Origin: Serratia odorifera
GTDB lineage: Bacteria; Pseudomonadota; Gammaproteobacteria; Enterobacterales; Enterobacteriaceae
Direction of reading: 5' to 3'
DNA length: 64,000 bases
Assembly: GCF_900635445.1 (NCBI RefSeq)
Contig: NZ_LR134117.1
Span: 1,302,001-1,366,000 of the forward strand
Positions 26,204-35,020 of the stretch are shown piece by piece. The notes under the pieces are model-generated. The model was not told where the DNA came from, ran no database searches, and saw nothing but the letters and a program-made list of their open reading frames with translations. Positions within the stretch are counted from its first letter, which is position 1. Each line of letters begins with the position of its first letter. Made by a program: the position numbers and the translations under genes.

Positions 26204-28246
26204 TTATTTTTTTCCCTTCATTTGGCGCAGTATCTGCCCGCACTGGTTTTCATCGCCCCCGTCGCTGGGCGACACCAGCGCCAGCAGCGCGGCGGCAGGT
26301 GCCACTACCACGCCGAGCGCCACCGCGGCAGCACCACGGGCAATCAACGGTCCCGGCTTCACGCCGGCATCCGGGTTCTTGAAGGTTCCGCGCACATAGA
26401 GCGGCGAGCGCAACGTCAATACGCGCATACCCTTGCTTTCCGGATTGATGGACAGATCCATACGCTCGCTGGCGAAGTTGGCATTGCCGGTAATGTTGAT
26501 AATCGCGTTTTCGGTATCGAATACAAATAGCCGTGGCGCTGCAACGCCGTTACGCACCTCAACGTCGGCCGCAGCACAGTTGATGCCCACCTCGTCGTCG
26601 CCGAATATCTGCGCCACCAGATAGTTGCCGACGTTCAATCCCAGGATCTCCATCAGGCTGCGGCTGATGACGCCGTCGTTAATCAACAGCCGCAAATCGC
26701 CACTGCTGCTGCCGAGCAATGCCGCCACCGAGTTACCGCTGCCGCGTAGTTTAGCGTCCCCGTTCAGTTCTCCCAGGCTGCGCTTCATCGACTCGACGTT
26801 CGGTAACAGCTGCTTAAGCTGGAATTTGCGCGCATGCATATCCACCCGTCCCTGCATGGGTTTTTTACTGCCGTCGAGCCGTACGGTGGAATTAAGATTG
26901 CCGCCGGCAACGCCAAAGCGCAGCGGATCCATCAGCAATACGCCGTTATCCAGTTTCAAATGGGTAGACAAATCGCTGAGCGGTAACGAATTACCATGCT
27001 CGATACGCCTGGCGGAAAAACGCACGTCGGCATCCATCACATCCCAGCTGTTGCTGTCAAAGCGCTCTACCGGCAATACTCTGTCTGACGGTTGACGCGT
27101 TTTTTCACCACGATTGGCTTTTTCAGCGTTGGTATCGGCGCCGATCAACGGTGCCAGATCGGCAAAACGCAGCTGTTTGGAAACCACCTCTCCGGTCAGT
27201 TTCGGCCGAGGTTTACTGGCGACGTAGCGTAAATCGCCATGAATATCGCTGTCGCCGATTTTGCCGGCGAAGTTCTGGTACTGATATACCGCACCGCCCT
27301 TGTCATGCAGTTTGGCCGTCAGATGGCCGTCGGTGGCGTACGGCGGCGTGTTTGGCAGCAGTACGCCGGTCAGAGGATAAAGATTACCCAGGCTGTCGCC
27401 GGAGAATTTCAACTGCACATCCAGCCCTGCCAGCTTTAACGGATCGCTCAACGTGCCGGCCACCACCACGCGGGTCGAGCCGGAACGGACGTCGGCCTGC
27501 AACGGGAACGGCAGTTGCGCATTTTGCAGCGACAGCATGCCGCCGATCTTGCCGCTGCCGCTCAACGGCTCGCCGTTATATCTGCCCTGGACTTTCCAGC
27601 CAAAAACATAATCCGGCGTTACCGCTTCACCCTGCTGCTTTTTACCGGTCACTTCACTGAACGGCAGCGGCTTGCCAAGCGGATCGATCTGCGCACGGAA
27701 ATCGGCCTTCAGCACGGCATCTTTATAATCAAGCTGGCCGCGATCGAACACGATATCGTGAATGTTCACCGACCAGTCGGAAGCCGCTGCCTGCGGGTCG
27801 CTGTCGCTATTCGCCAGATGGAATGTCCAGTTGTTTTCGCCATTGGCCAAGCGCTGCAATCGCGCGTTCGGTTGCTTCAACCAGATACGCGGGATCGACA
27901 GCTGCTTACCCAGCAGCGCCAGCGGCGCAATGCTGGCATCCACCCGCTGTAGCGTCACCATATGCTCGCCGGGAATCGCCGCCGGGTTGCCAAGCACAAT
28001 ATCTTCGGCGTGGATATGCGGCCACGGCACCCAGGCACGCCAACCGCCTTCGTCCTTGTTGCGCGTCCATGCGACGCCCAGGTCGCCGCGAATGGCAAAC
28101 GGCCGTTGTAGTTCGGCAGAGACCTTCTCATTGATGGCGGGCTTAAGGCGGTTCCAGTCGAACGTGGCGATCAGCACGACCAAAGCTACCGCCACCACCA
28201 TCACTACCCCGCCCAGCCAACTAAAAACTTTTCCTGTTTTGCTCAT
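26204..28246 (-). CDS. yhjG: AsmA-family protein YhjG
   Basis: A 680-aa inner-membrane-anchored protein of the AsmA family, whose members have been implicated in envelope lipid homeostasis. A single N-terminal membrane helix (WLGGVVMVVAVALVVLIATF) precedes the family opening DWNRLKPAINEKVSAELQRPFAIRGDLGVAW. The periplasmic body is rich in beta strands, and the C-terminal region has the typical RMDLSINPESKGMRVLTLRSPLYVRGTFKNPDAGVKPGPL. AGGAAT lies before the ATG at 28246; the 23 codons above it are not conserved. In E. coli pdeH lies between yhjG and kdgK; here it is absent. Confidence 0.93.
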   Translation of the reverse strand: MSKTGKVFSWLGGVVMVVAVALVVLIATFDWNRLKPAINEKVSAELQRPFAIRGDLGVAWTRNKDEGGWRAWVPWPHIHAEDIVLGNPAAIPGEHMVTLQRVDASIAPLALLGKQLSIPRIWLKQPNARLQRLANGENNWTFHLANSDSDPQAAASDWSVNIHDIVFDRGQLDYKDAVLKADFRAQIDPLGKPLPFSEVTGKKQQGEAVTPDYVFGWKVQGRYNGEPLSGSGKIGGMLSLQNAQLPFPLQADVRSGSTRVVVAGTLSDPLKLAGLDVQLKFSGDSLGNLYPLTGVLLPNTPPYATDGHLTAKLHDKGGAVYQYQNFAGKIGDSDIHGDLRYVASKPRPKLTGEVVSKQLRFADLAPLIGADTNAEKANRGEKTRQPSDRVLPVERFDSNSWDVMDADVRFSARRIEHGNSLPLSDLSTHLKLDNGVLLMDPLRFGVAGGNLNSTVRLDGSKKPMQGRVDMHARKFQLKQLLPNVESMKRSLGELNGDAKLRGSGNSVAALLGSSSGDLRLLINDGVISRSLMEILGLNVGNYLVAQIFGDDEVGINCAAADVEVRNGVAAPRLFVFDTENAIINITGNANFASERMDLSINPESKGMRVLTLRSPLYVRGTFKNPDAGVKPGPLIARGAAAVALGVVVAPAAALLALVSPSDGGDENQCGQILRQMKGKK

Positions 28247-28453
28247 AACGGATTCCTGAACGCACTCGTCAATCGTTGGATTTGCCTGGCAGAATTGATT
28301 AATAACTCTTATCAAGCCTAGTTGATGACCAGTAAGAATTCACGCTGAAGGCGGCGGATGTAACATCGCCAACCGCCGATCGCGCGAATATGTTGGCCGC
28401 CGGTTTTAGCAGAAAAAAGAGATCGCGGGACATTTTACGACCACGATCAAAAT

Positions 28454-28476
28454 AAACTAAAACACTGTTTTATTTG
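28454..28476 (+). promoter_or_regulatory. KdgR-type operator upstream of kdgK
   Basis: AAAACACTGTTTTA, inside the longer symmetric ACTAAAACACTGTTTTATTT, fits the KdgR box of pectin and ketodeoxygluconate genes in enterobacteria. It lies about 80 bases before the kdgK start. Confidence 0.7.
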
Positions 28477-28554
28477 TATTGACTCACTGCCGCGTTGCCA
28501 TGAGACTGAGGATATTGCTCAGTAACCAGACGTGTTTTTAACGCAGGGAACCCC

Positions 28555-29487
28555 ATGAATCACAAAAATCTTGCCGTGATCGGTGAATGCATGATCGAAC
28601 TGTCGCAGAAGGGCGACGATCTCAGCCGTGGTTTTGGCGGCGATACGTTGAATACCGCGGTCTATGTCGCCCGTCAGGTCGCGCAGCAGGCGCTGAATGT
28701 GCATTATGTCACCGCTCTGGGTAACGACAGCTTTAGCGACGAAATGCTGCGCACCTGGCAGCAGGAAAGGATCGGGACTTCACTTATCCAGCGCATGGAC
28801 AACAAACTGCCGGGGCTTTACGTGATTGAAACCGATGAGACCGGCGAGCGCACCTTCTACTATTGGCGCAACGATGCCGCCGCACGCTACTGGCTGGAAG
28901 GCCCGCAGGCGGACAGTATTGTGTCGCAACTGGCGCGGTTTGATTATCTCTATCTCAGCGGCATCAGCGTGGCGATCCTCAATGCAGGCAGCCGGGCAAA
29001 ACTGCTGACATTGCTGCGCCAATGCCGCAGCAACGGCGGCAAGGTGATTTTCGACAATAACTATCGCCCGCGCCTATGGCAAAACAAGGAAGAAACCCGG
29101 CAGGCGTACCGCGATGTGCTATCTTGCACCGATATTGCGTTCCTGACGCTGGATGACGAGGATTTATTGTGGGGGCAGCAGCCGGTAGAACAGGTGGTGA
29201 GCCGCACCCGTGGCTTCGGCGTACAGGAAATCGTAATTAAACGCGGCCCAGAGTCGTGCCTGGTATTCAGCGCTGAAGGCGGCGAATACGACGTGCCGGC
29301 GGTGAAACTGGCCAAAGAGAAAGTGGTGGATACCACCGCCGCCGGAGACTCCTTCAGCGCCGGTTACCTCGCAGTGCGGCTGAACGGCGGCAGCGCACAA
29401 CAGGCAGCACAGCGCGGACATCTGACAGCCAGTACGGTGATTCAGTATCGTGGGGCCATTATTCCGCTGGCGGCCATGCCAGCGTGA
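28555..29487 (+). CDS. kdgK: 2-dehydro-3-deoxygluconokinase
   Basis: Phosphorylates 2-keto-3-deoxygluconate to KDPG, feeding the Entner-Doudoroff pathway during growth on hexuronates and pectin. The 310-aa PfkB-family product starts KNLAVIGECMIELSQKG and has the GGDTLNTAVYVAR substrate segment and the C-terminal ATP/anion-hole motif DTTAAGDSFSAGYLA with the catalytic Asp. AGGGAA precedes the ATG. An upstream KdgR-type box predicts derepression by its own substrate. Confidence 0.96.
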   Translation: MNHKNLAVIGECMIELSQKGDDLSRGFGGDTLNTAVYVARQVAQQALNVHYVTALGNDSFSDEMLRTWQQERIGTSLIQRMDNKLPGLYVIETDETGERTFYYWRNDAAARYWLEGPQADSIVSQLARFDYLYLSGISVAILNAGSRAKLLTLLRQCRSNGGKVIFDNNYRPRLWQNKEETRQAYRDVLSCTDIAFLTLDDEDLLWGQQPVEQVVSRTRGFGVQEIVIKRGPESCLVFSAEGGEYDVPAVKLAKEKVVDTTAAGDSFSAGYLAVRLNGGSAQQAAQRGHLTASTVIQYRGAIIPLAAMPA

Positions 29488-29694
29488 TGCCAAACCGCGC
29501 ATCAAGGCGATCGGCGGCCTTCTGAGGGGGCGCCGTAGCCATACTGCGACTGCGGTCGGGGAGGATCGTTCGCCAAAGCACAGCCGTCTCCCTCACCATT
29601 AATTGTGCAAAATAGCATGAGAGAGATTGACTGTATCGTTTGATAGCGAAGATAATACTGCTAGATAAATTTTCCCTGGTGTTAGCCAATTGGC

Positions 29695-29723
29695 AACCTG
29701 ATCTAAAAGGTCAGGTTTTTTTT
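29695..29723 (+). terminator. Terminator between kdgK and the splR-like gene
   Basis: A 9-bp stem AACCTGATC/GGTCAGGTT with one wobble pair and a TAAAA loop is followed by a run of T. It lies 200 bases after kdgK. Confidence 0.85.
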
Positions 29724-29784
29724 CGAATCTTTATACTTTCATTTTATGAACGCAGTATATGTTTTCTTCATTCCGTCGGGTAGT

Positions 29785-29798
29785 TAGACTTAGGTCTA
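29785..29798. promoter_or_regulatory. Dyad upstream of the splR-like gene
   Basis: TAGAC-TTAG-GTCTA is an inverted repeat about 60 bases before the start codon at 29857. It could be an operator for the regulator itself; the resemblance to known lux boxes is weak. Confidence 0.35.
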
Positions 29799-29856
29799 GG
29801 TTTGGGCTATACTTTTGTTAGTACAGGGACGTTATAGTTTCACTTGAGGTAATTAG

Positions 29857-30594
29857 ATGGCTATTTTATTTTCCAATAATGACATCATCAATGACACGAT
29901 AAAAAGTTATCTCGATCGCAAGCTGAAAATGTACGGTGATATAAAATATTCCTATCTGATTCTTAATAAGAAAAACCCCGCCGAGATAAATATAATTTCT
30001 AATTACCCTGATGAGTGGGTGAATATTTATAAAGAAAACAACTATCAGCACATTGATCCCGTGGTGATTATCGCGTTCAATAAAATAGCGCCATTCTCAT
30101 GGGATGAGAACCTTGCTATCAATTCCAGTTTAAAACTTTCAAAAATATTCAACCTATCCAGGAAATATAATATTATTAACGGCTTTACCTTTGTCCTGCA
30201 CGATCCTAATAATAATCTGGCCATGTTATCCATCATGTTGGATGAAGAAAAAAGCAACGAGATAGAAGAAAATATCGAAAGTAACAAAGAAAAACTGCAA
30301 ATGCTGTTAATTTCCGCCCATGACAAGCTCATCTCTCTATACCGAGAGATGAGCCAGAATAAAGATGAGAAGATATATAACGATAAAGAAATATTCTCAC
30401 ATCGTGAGAATGAAATTCTTTATTGGGCCAGCATGGGGAAAACTTACCAGGAAATCGCACTTATACTGGGTATAAAAACTGGCACTGTAAAATTTCATAT
30501 TGGCAACGTAGTCAAAAAACTCGGCGTATTGAATGCCAAGCACGCGATAAGACTCGGCATTGAGCTGCAGCTCATCAAACCGGTCATTCAGTGA
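29857..30594 (+). CDS. splR: LuxR-family quorum-sensing regulator (SplR/ExpR/EsaR type)
   Basis: A 245-aa AHL-responsive regulator. The N-terminal domain has YPDEWVNIYKENNYQHIDPVV with the conserved Trp, Tyr, Asp and Pro. The C-terminal HTH has FSHRENEILYWASMGKTYQEIALILGIKTGTVKFHIGNVV. It is convergent with the AHL synthase gene and overlaps it by 11 bases, the arrangement of expR/expI, esaR/esaI and S. plymuthica splR/splI. Members of this subgroup often bind DNA without ligand and are released by AHL. The gene is visibly AT-rich against its GC-rich neighbours, suggesting horizontal origin. The symbol is by analogy. Confidence 0.9.
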   Translation: MAILFSNNDIINDTIKSYLDRKLKMYGDIKYSYLILNKKNPAEINIISNYPDEWVNIYKENNYQHIDPVVIIAFNKIAPFSWDENLAINSSLKLSKIFNLSRKYNIINGFTFVLHDPNNNLAMLSIMLDEEKSNEIEENIESNKEKLQMLLISAHDKLISLYREMSQNKDEKIYNDKEIFSHRENEILYWASMGKTYQEIALILGIKTGTVKFHIGNVVKKLGVLNAKHAIRLGIELQLIKPVIQ

Positions 30595-31225
30595 AAGCCA
30601 ACGATAACGGCCAATGTGTCAAGTTATTCTCGGCAAGGCTCTCATGCTGCTTTATTCGGTTAATCAGTTCCGCCTGGTTTTGGCTGTCGGTCGGTAGAAA
30701 CAGCAGATAGATGGGCTTTTCCTTTTCTGACAGCCCTTGCTCAACCACAGAAATCCCCCAACCAGAACGTTTTAATATTGTCAGCATCGGATGACTGACG
30801 ATGGTGAATATGCCTTCATAACCCGCATTGATTGAATAGTTAATCATGGCAAGAAACAGAATGGAACTGATAGGGAATCGACTATCAAACATCGATTTGA
30901 CCCTTTTTTTATCCACAAAGAACCGGCTGGACTCCAGATAATTCCCTACTGGAATGTCGATCTTGTCAAAATAGCTGAAAAAGGTGCCGGTTATCATATT
31001 AGGATATTTCGTTTCTATAAATCTTACACTACAGATCACCGAACCATTATTGACGCCTAATAGATAGTTGGTGTTATTATTATCATAATCGTCAAATTCC
31101 ATACCATTATTGCAATTTACCGCCCAATCGAGACGATCTTTGAAGGTTTCTTTGCGCAGTGTAAATAATTCTTCCGATACGTCATTGGCCAACAAACTAT
31201 AATTTACATCAAATATCTCTAACAT
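30584..31225 (-). CDS. splI: Acyl-homoserine lactone synthase (SplI/ExpI/EsaI type)
   Basis: The 213-aa product is close to ExpI/CarI of Pectobacterium by eye: MLEIFDVNYSLLANDVSEEL, then LRKETFKDRLDWAVNCNNGMEFDDYD, FIETKYPNMITGTFF, NYLESSRFFVDK and HPMLTILKRSGWGISVVEQGLSEKE. All invariant LuxI-family Arg, Phe, Trp, Asp and Glu positions are present. Relatives mainly make 3-oxo-hexanoyl-homoserine lactone, so that is the likely but unproven product. GGAGGG precedes the ATG at 31225. A -10 TATAAT and an EsaR-box-like half site lie upstream. The gene is AT-rich like its convergent partner. Confidence 0.94.
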   Translation of the reverse strand: MLEIFDVNYSLLANDVSEELFTLRKETFKDRLDWAVNCNNGMEFDDYDNNNTNYLLGVNNGSVICSVRFIETKYPNMITGTFFSYFDKIDIPVGNYLESSRFFVDKKRVKSMFDSRFPISSILFLAMINYSINAGYEGIFTIVSHPMLTILKRSGWGISVVEQGLSEKEKPIYLLFLPTDSQNQAELINRIKQHESLAENNLTHWPLSLAFTE

Positions 31226-31308
31226 ATTCCCTCCGTTAACGGCATGTTTGCATGTCAAATACAACCACACAACAATTTTTCTTATATCCAGCGGCGTTAG
31301 TCGACTTC

Positions 31309-31347
31309 ATTATATAATTTGACGTTTATGTTAGCTATTGTACAGGC
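31309..31347 (-). promoter_or_regulatory. splI promoter with EsaR-box-like site
   Basis: On the minus strand GCCTGTACAATAGCTAACAT (31328-31347) matches the left half of the Pantoea EsaR box (GCCTGTACTATAG) at 12 of 13 positions. TATAAT lies downstream at 31309-31314, so the site would overlap the -35. The right half of the dyad is poor. Confidence 0.55.
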
Positions 31348-31466
31348 ACTTCGTATTGTAGGAGCACTGCACAACCAAAGCCGCAGCTGATTCGTCCGCA
31401 AGGGGGTTGATATTACATGATGCACATGGAAGGAAGAAGACAAGACGCGCATTGGCGCTATAAATG

Positions 31467-31492
31467 ACAAAAGCCGGCAAATGCCGGCTTTA
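31467..31492 (-). terminator. Terminator of ilvC
   Basis: A perfect 8-bp stem AAGCCGGC/GCCGGCTT with a 4-base loop is followed on the minus strand by TTTGTCA. On the plus strand a weaker T-rich tract follows, so it may act in both directions. Confidence 0.75.
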
Positions 31493-31541
31493 GATGTTTT
31501 TAGCCGGGTGTCAAACCACGCCCGGATGCTTTGGCTAGCAA

Positions 31542-33017
31542 TTAGCCGGCCACGGCGATGCGCTTCATATCGGTCATGTAACCACGCAGTTTACGGCCCA
31601 CCGATTCGATCGGATGGTTGCGAACCGCTTCGTTAACATCGCGCAGTTGCGCGTTGTCGACGCTGGTGCCGGCCACTGACTGGCCCAGATCGCCTGCCTG
31701 CAGGGTGTTCATAAAATCTTTCAGCAACGGTACCGCCGCGTAGGAGAACAGGTAGTTGCCATACTCTGCAGTATCGGAGATCACCACGTTCATTTCATAC
31801 AGACGCTTGCGCGCAATGGTGTTGGCAATCAGCGGCAGCTCGTGCAGGGATTCATAGTACGCGGATTCTTCGATGATCCCGGAATCAACCATGGTTTCGA
31901 ACGCCAGTTCAACGCCGGCTTTCACCATGGCCACCATCAGGACGCCGTTATCAAAGTATTCCTGCTCGCTGATTTTGCCTTCGAACTGCGGGGCGTTTTC
32001 GAATGCGGTTTTACCGGTCTCTTCACGCCAGGTCAGCAGTTTCACATCGTCTTCCGCCCAGTCCGCCATCATGCCGCTGGAGAATGCGCCAGAAATGATG
32101 TCGTCCATATGTTTTTGGAACAATGGCGCCATGATCGCTTTCAGTTGCTCGGACAACGCATAGGCACGCAGTTTCGCCGGGTTGGACAGACGATCCATCA
32201 TCAGGGTGATACCGCCCTGCTTCAGCGCTTCGGTAATGGTTTCCCAGCCGAACTGGATCAGTTTTTCGGCATAGGCCGGATCGCGACCTTCGGCCACCAG
32301 TTTGTCGAAGCACAGCAGCGAACCCGCCTGCAACATGCCGCACAGGATGGTCTGCTCGCCCATCAGGTCAGATTTCACTTCGGCAACGAAGGATGACTCC
32401 AGTACGCCAGCACGGTGGCCACCGGTAGCCGCAGCCCAAGCCTTGGCGATGGCCATGCCTTCGCCTTTTGGATCGTTTTCCGGGTGAACGGCGATCAGCG
32501 TCGGTACGCCAAAGCCGCGTTTGTACTCTTCACGTACTTCGGTGCCCGGGCACTTCGGCGCCACCATTACCACGGTGATGTCTTTACGTACCTGTTCGCC
32601 GACTTCAACGATATTGAAGCCGTGAGAATAGCCCAGTGCCGCGCCGTCTTTCATCAACGGCTGCACCGCACGCACCACCGCAGAGTGCTGTTTGTCCGGC
32701 GTCAGGTTAACCACCAGATCGGCCTGCGGGATCAGCTCTTCGTAAGTCCCAACCTTGAAGCCGTTTTCGCTCGCCTTACGCCAGGAAGCGCGTTTTTCTT
32801 CAATCGCTTCCTTACGCAGGGCATAGGCAACGTCCAGACCCGAATCACGCATGTTCAGGCCCTGGTTCAGCCCCTGGGCACCACAGCCGACGATCACCAC
32901 TTTTTTCCCTTTCAGGTAGCCGGCTTCGTCAGCAAATTCGTCGCGCGCCATAAAACGGCATTTACCCAATTGCGCCAACTGCTGACGCAGGTTCAAGGTG
33001 TTGAAATAGTTAGCCAT
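31542..33017 (-). CDS. ilvC: Ketol-acid reductoisomerase
   Basis: Second enzyme of isoleucine/valine synthesis: alkyl migration and NADPH-dependent reduction of acetolactate and acetohydroxybutyrate, needing Mg2+. The 491-aa length is that of the class II (long) enterobacterial enzyme with a duplicated C-terminal domain. It starts MANYFNTLNLRQQLAQLGKCRFM and shows the NADPH-binding GCGAQGLNQGLNMRDSGLDV and the conserved YSHGFNIV and VAPKCPGTEVREEYKRG. The start at 33017 matches E. coli. It is divergent from ilvY, whose operator lies in the gap. Confidence 0.97.
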   Translation of the reverse strand: MANYFNTLNLRQQLAQLGKCRFMARDEFADEAGYLKGKKVVIVGCGAQGLNQGLNMRDSGLDVAYALRKEAIEEKRASWRKASENGFKVGTYEELIPQADLVVNLTPDKQHSAVVRAVQPLMKDGAALGYSHGFNIVEVGEQVRKDITVVMVAPKCPGTEVREEYKRGFGVPTLIAVHPENDPKGEGMAIAKAWAAATGGHRAGVLESSFVAEVKSDLMGEQTILCGMLQAGSLLCFDKLVAEGRDPAYAEKLIQFGWETITEALKQGGITLMMDRLSNPAKLRAYALSEQLKAIMAPLFQKHMDDIISGAFSSGMMADWAEDDVKLLTWREETGKTAFENAPQFEGKISEQEYFDNGVLMVAMVKAGVELAFETMVDSGIIEESAYYESLHELPLIANTIARKRLYEMNVVISDTAEYGNYLFSYAAVPLLKDFMNTLQAGDLGQSVAGTSVDNAQLRDVNEAVRNHPIESVGRKLRGYMTDMKRIAVAG

Positions 33018-33147
33018 GGTGGTACTCCAGTTAGATGTTGTGTCTTGCATGTTATTTTCATTCCCCGCCCTGTCTGTGCGGAGATTCGTTAAACTCAATG
33101 TATAACAGGATCTGCGTTGCTCAAATTGATATATTAACAATGTCATA

Positions 33148-33162
33148 TTGCAATTTATGCAA
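33148..33162. promoter_or_regulatory. IlvY operator
   Basis: TTGCA-ATTTA-TGCAA is a LysR-type dyad of the kind IlvY binds in E. coli between ilvY and ilvC. It lies 25 bases before the ilvY start. Confidence 0.75.
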
Positions 33163-33186
33163 CGTAATCACCGCGAGCGTACAACT

Positions 33187-34068
33187 ATGGATTTACGTGA
33201 TTTAAAGCTGTTTCTGCACCTGGCAGAAGGCCGTCATTTCGGTCGTACCGCCAAGGCGATGCACGTCAGCCCGTCCACGCTTTCGCGCCAGATACAGCGG
33301 CTGGAAGACGAACTGGGGCAGCCGCTGTTCCTGCGTGACAACCGCACCGTGCAGTTGACCGACGCCGGGGAACAGCTGAAAGTTTTTGCCCAGCAAACGC
33401 TGTTGCAATACCAGCAGCTGAAACATGCACTCGGCCAGCACGGCCCTTCGTTGAGCGGCGAGCTGCGGCTGTTCTGTTCGGTGACCGCGGCTTACAGCCA
33501 CCTGCCGCCGATTCTGGATCGCTTCCGCGCGCAGCATCCGCTGGTCGAAATCAAACTGACCACCGGCGATGCCGCCGATGCGGTCGACAAAATTCAGTCG
33601 AACGAGGCCGATCTTGGCATCGCTGGCCGGCCGGAAAGTTTGCCCAACAGCGTGGAATTCACCAAAATCGGCGAAATTCCTCTGGTGCTGATCGCGCCGG
33701 CGTTGCCGTGCGCGGTGCGTGCCCAGGTATTTGCCGAACAGCCGGACTGGGCCAATATTCCGTTTATCCTGCCGGAGCACGGGCCTTCGCGTAAACGCAT
33801 CGAGCTGTGGTTCCGCCGTCAGCGCCTGAGCAACCCGCTGATATACGCCACAGTCGGCGGCCATGAGGCCATCGTTTCCATGGTGGCGCTGGGTTGCGGC
33901 ATCGCCCTGATCCCGAGCGTGGTCGTGGATAACAGCCCGGAGCCGGTGCGCAACCGCATCTCGCAGCTGGACAATATTTCGATGGTCGAGCCGTTCGAAC
34001 TGGGCGTTTGCGTGCAGAAAAAGCGCCTCAGCGATCCGTTGATCGACGCGTTTTGGCGGCTGCTGTAA
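33187..34068 (+). CDS. ilvY: LysR-type activator of ilvC
   Basis: Activates ilvC in response to acetolactate or acetohydroxybutyrate and represses itself. The 293-aa product has the LysR HTH at the N-terminus (MDLRDLKLFLHLAEGRHFGRTAKAMHVSPSTLSRQIQRLEDELGQPLF split by the family turn) and a substrate-binding domain with GDAADAVDKIQSNEADLGIAGRP. It is divergent from ilvC with the operator between them. The 34069-34128 gap has only a small GC hairpin (CCCGCC/GGCGGG). Confidence 0.95.
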   Translation: MDLRDLKLFLHLAEGRHFGRTAKAMHVSPSTLSRQIQRLEDELGQPLFLRDNRTVQLTDAGEQLKVFAQQTLLQYQQLKHALGQHGPSLSGELRLFCSVTAAYSHLPPILDRFRAQHPLVEIKLTTGDAADAVDKIQSNEADLGIAGRPESLPNSVEFTKIGEIPLVLIAPALPCAVRAQVFAEQPDWANIPFILPEHGPSRKRIELWFRRQRLSNPLIYATVGGHEAIVSMVALGCGIALIPSVVVDNSPEPVRNRISQLDNISMVEPFELGVCVQKKRLSDPLIDAFWRLL

Positions 34069-34128
34069 ACGGTTAAAATTTACCGCCGCTCCTGACCCCG
34101 CCAGACGGCGGGCCAGTCAAAAACGCAT

Positions 34129-34830
34129 TTATAGGTCCGCCGGATCGACCTGTTTCATCGCCTCCACCTTCATCAGCCACTGGTAGAGCGGTTCGAGTTG
34201 TTGAAACGCGTCGGTCAGCAGCGGCACCATATTGGCGCTGAACAGTTTTTCGACCTGATTATCGCTGACCATCACGGCAAAGGACTTACGGTGATACCAG
34301 GTCGAGATTTCCGCCGCCAGATCCTTCACCAGCAACCGTTTATAGCGCTCGCCCACCAGTTCAAACGGCGGTTGGCAGCAGGCTGCCACCTCAAGAAACT
34401 GTTGCGGTTGGCGCCGTAGCGTATGGCGGAACAGATCCATGGTTTGCTTGTTGGCGCTGTAATAGCCCAGGCCGTAACGCAGCAGATCGGGCCCAATTTC
34501 GAAGAAATATACCGGCGCGTCTTTCCAGTCTTTGCTTGGCCGCTTGAACGTCAGCCACATCCGGCTGCGATAGCGTGATTTGTCATGGGAAAACCGGGTA
34601 TCGCGATGAATGCGCGACAGCGTTTTACCGATCGCCGGGCGGATTTCGAACTGCGGATCAATCATCAGCATTGCAGGAGCCAGGTCGTTCACCAGCGTGC
34701 GAAACGGCGTCAGCAACTCCCGTTCATAGACATCGCGCTGTGCCTCAAACCAGTCTTTGTCGTTTTCAACCCGCACCTGTTGCAGGAAATTCAGCCCCTG
34801 CTGACTAAAACCGTTGAACCGCTGCGCCAT
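34129..34830 (-). CDS. DUF2461 (TIGR02453) family protein
   Basis: A 233-aa protein of the DUF2461 family with unknown function. Visible family segments are FLQQVRVENDKDWFEAQRDVYE at the N-terminus, IGKTLSRIHRDTRFSHDKSRYRSRMWLTFK near residue 80, and PVYFFEIGPDLLRYGLGYY near 110. GGGGAGAG lies just before the ATG at 34830, which I prefer to the ATG at 34842. It sits between ilvY and ilvA; nothing suggests a link to branched-chain amino-acid synthesis. Confidence 0.85.
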   Translation of the reverse strand: MAQRFNGFSQQGLNFLQQVRVENDKDWFEAQRDVYERELLTPFRTLVNDLAPAMLMIDPQFEIRPAIGKTLSRIHRDTRFSHDKSRYRSRMWLTFKRPSKDWKDAPVYFFEIGPDLLRYGLGYYSANKQTMDLFRHTLRRQPQQFLEVAACCQPPFELVGERYKRLLVKDLAAEISTWYHRKSFAVMVSDNQVEKLFSANMVPLLTDAFQQLEPLYQWLMKVEAMKQVDPADL

Positions 34831-35020
34831 ATCTCTCCCCACCGTTTTCCGTTATCCGCCATTTGCCAGCGCCGCCAGTAACATGATCTCCAGCATGAAG
34901 TGGTAATTCATCATGCACCCCTAAACGCCATCAGTGTTGGCAGTATAGAAATGCACGACAAAATCACAATAACGCCCCCCATCAACAGGCTTATGCGTCA
35001 CGGTTACTGATCACGCCGAC

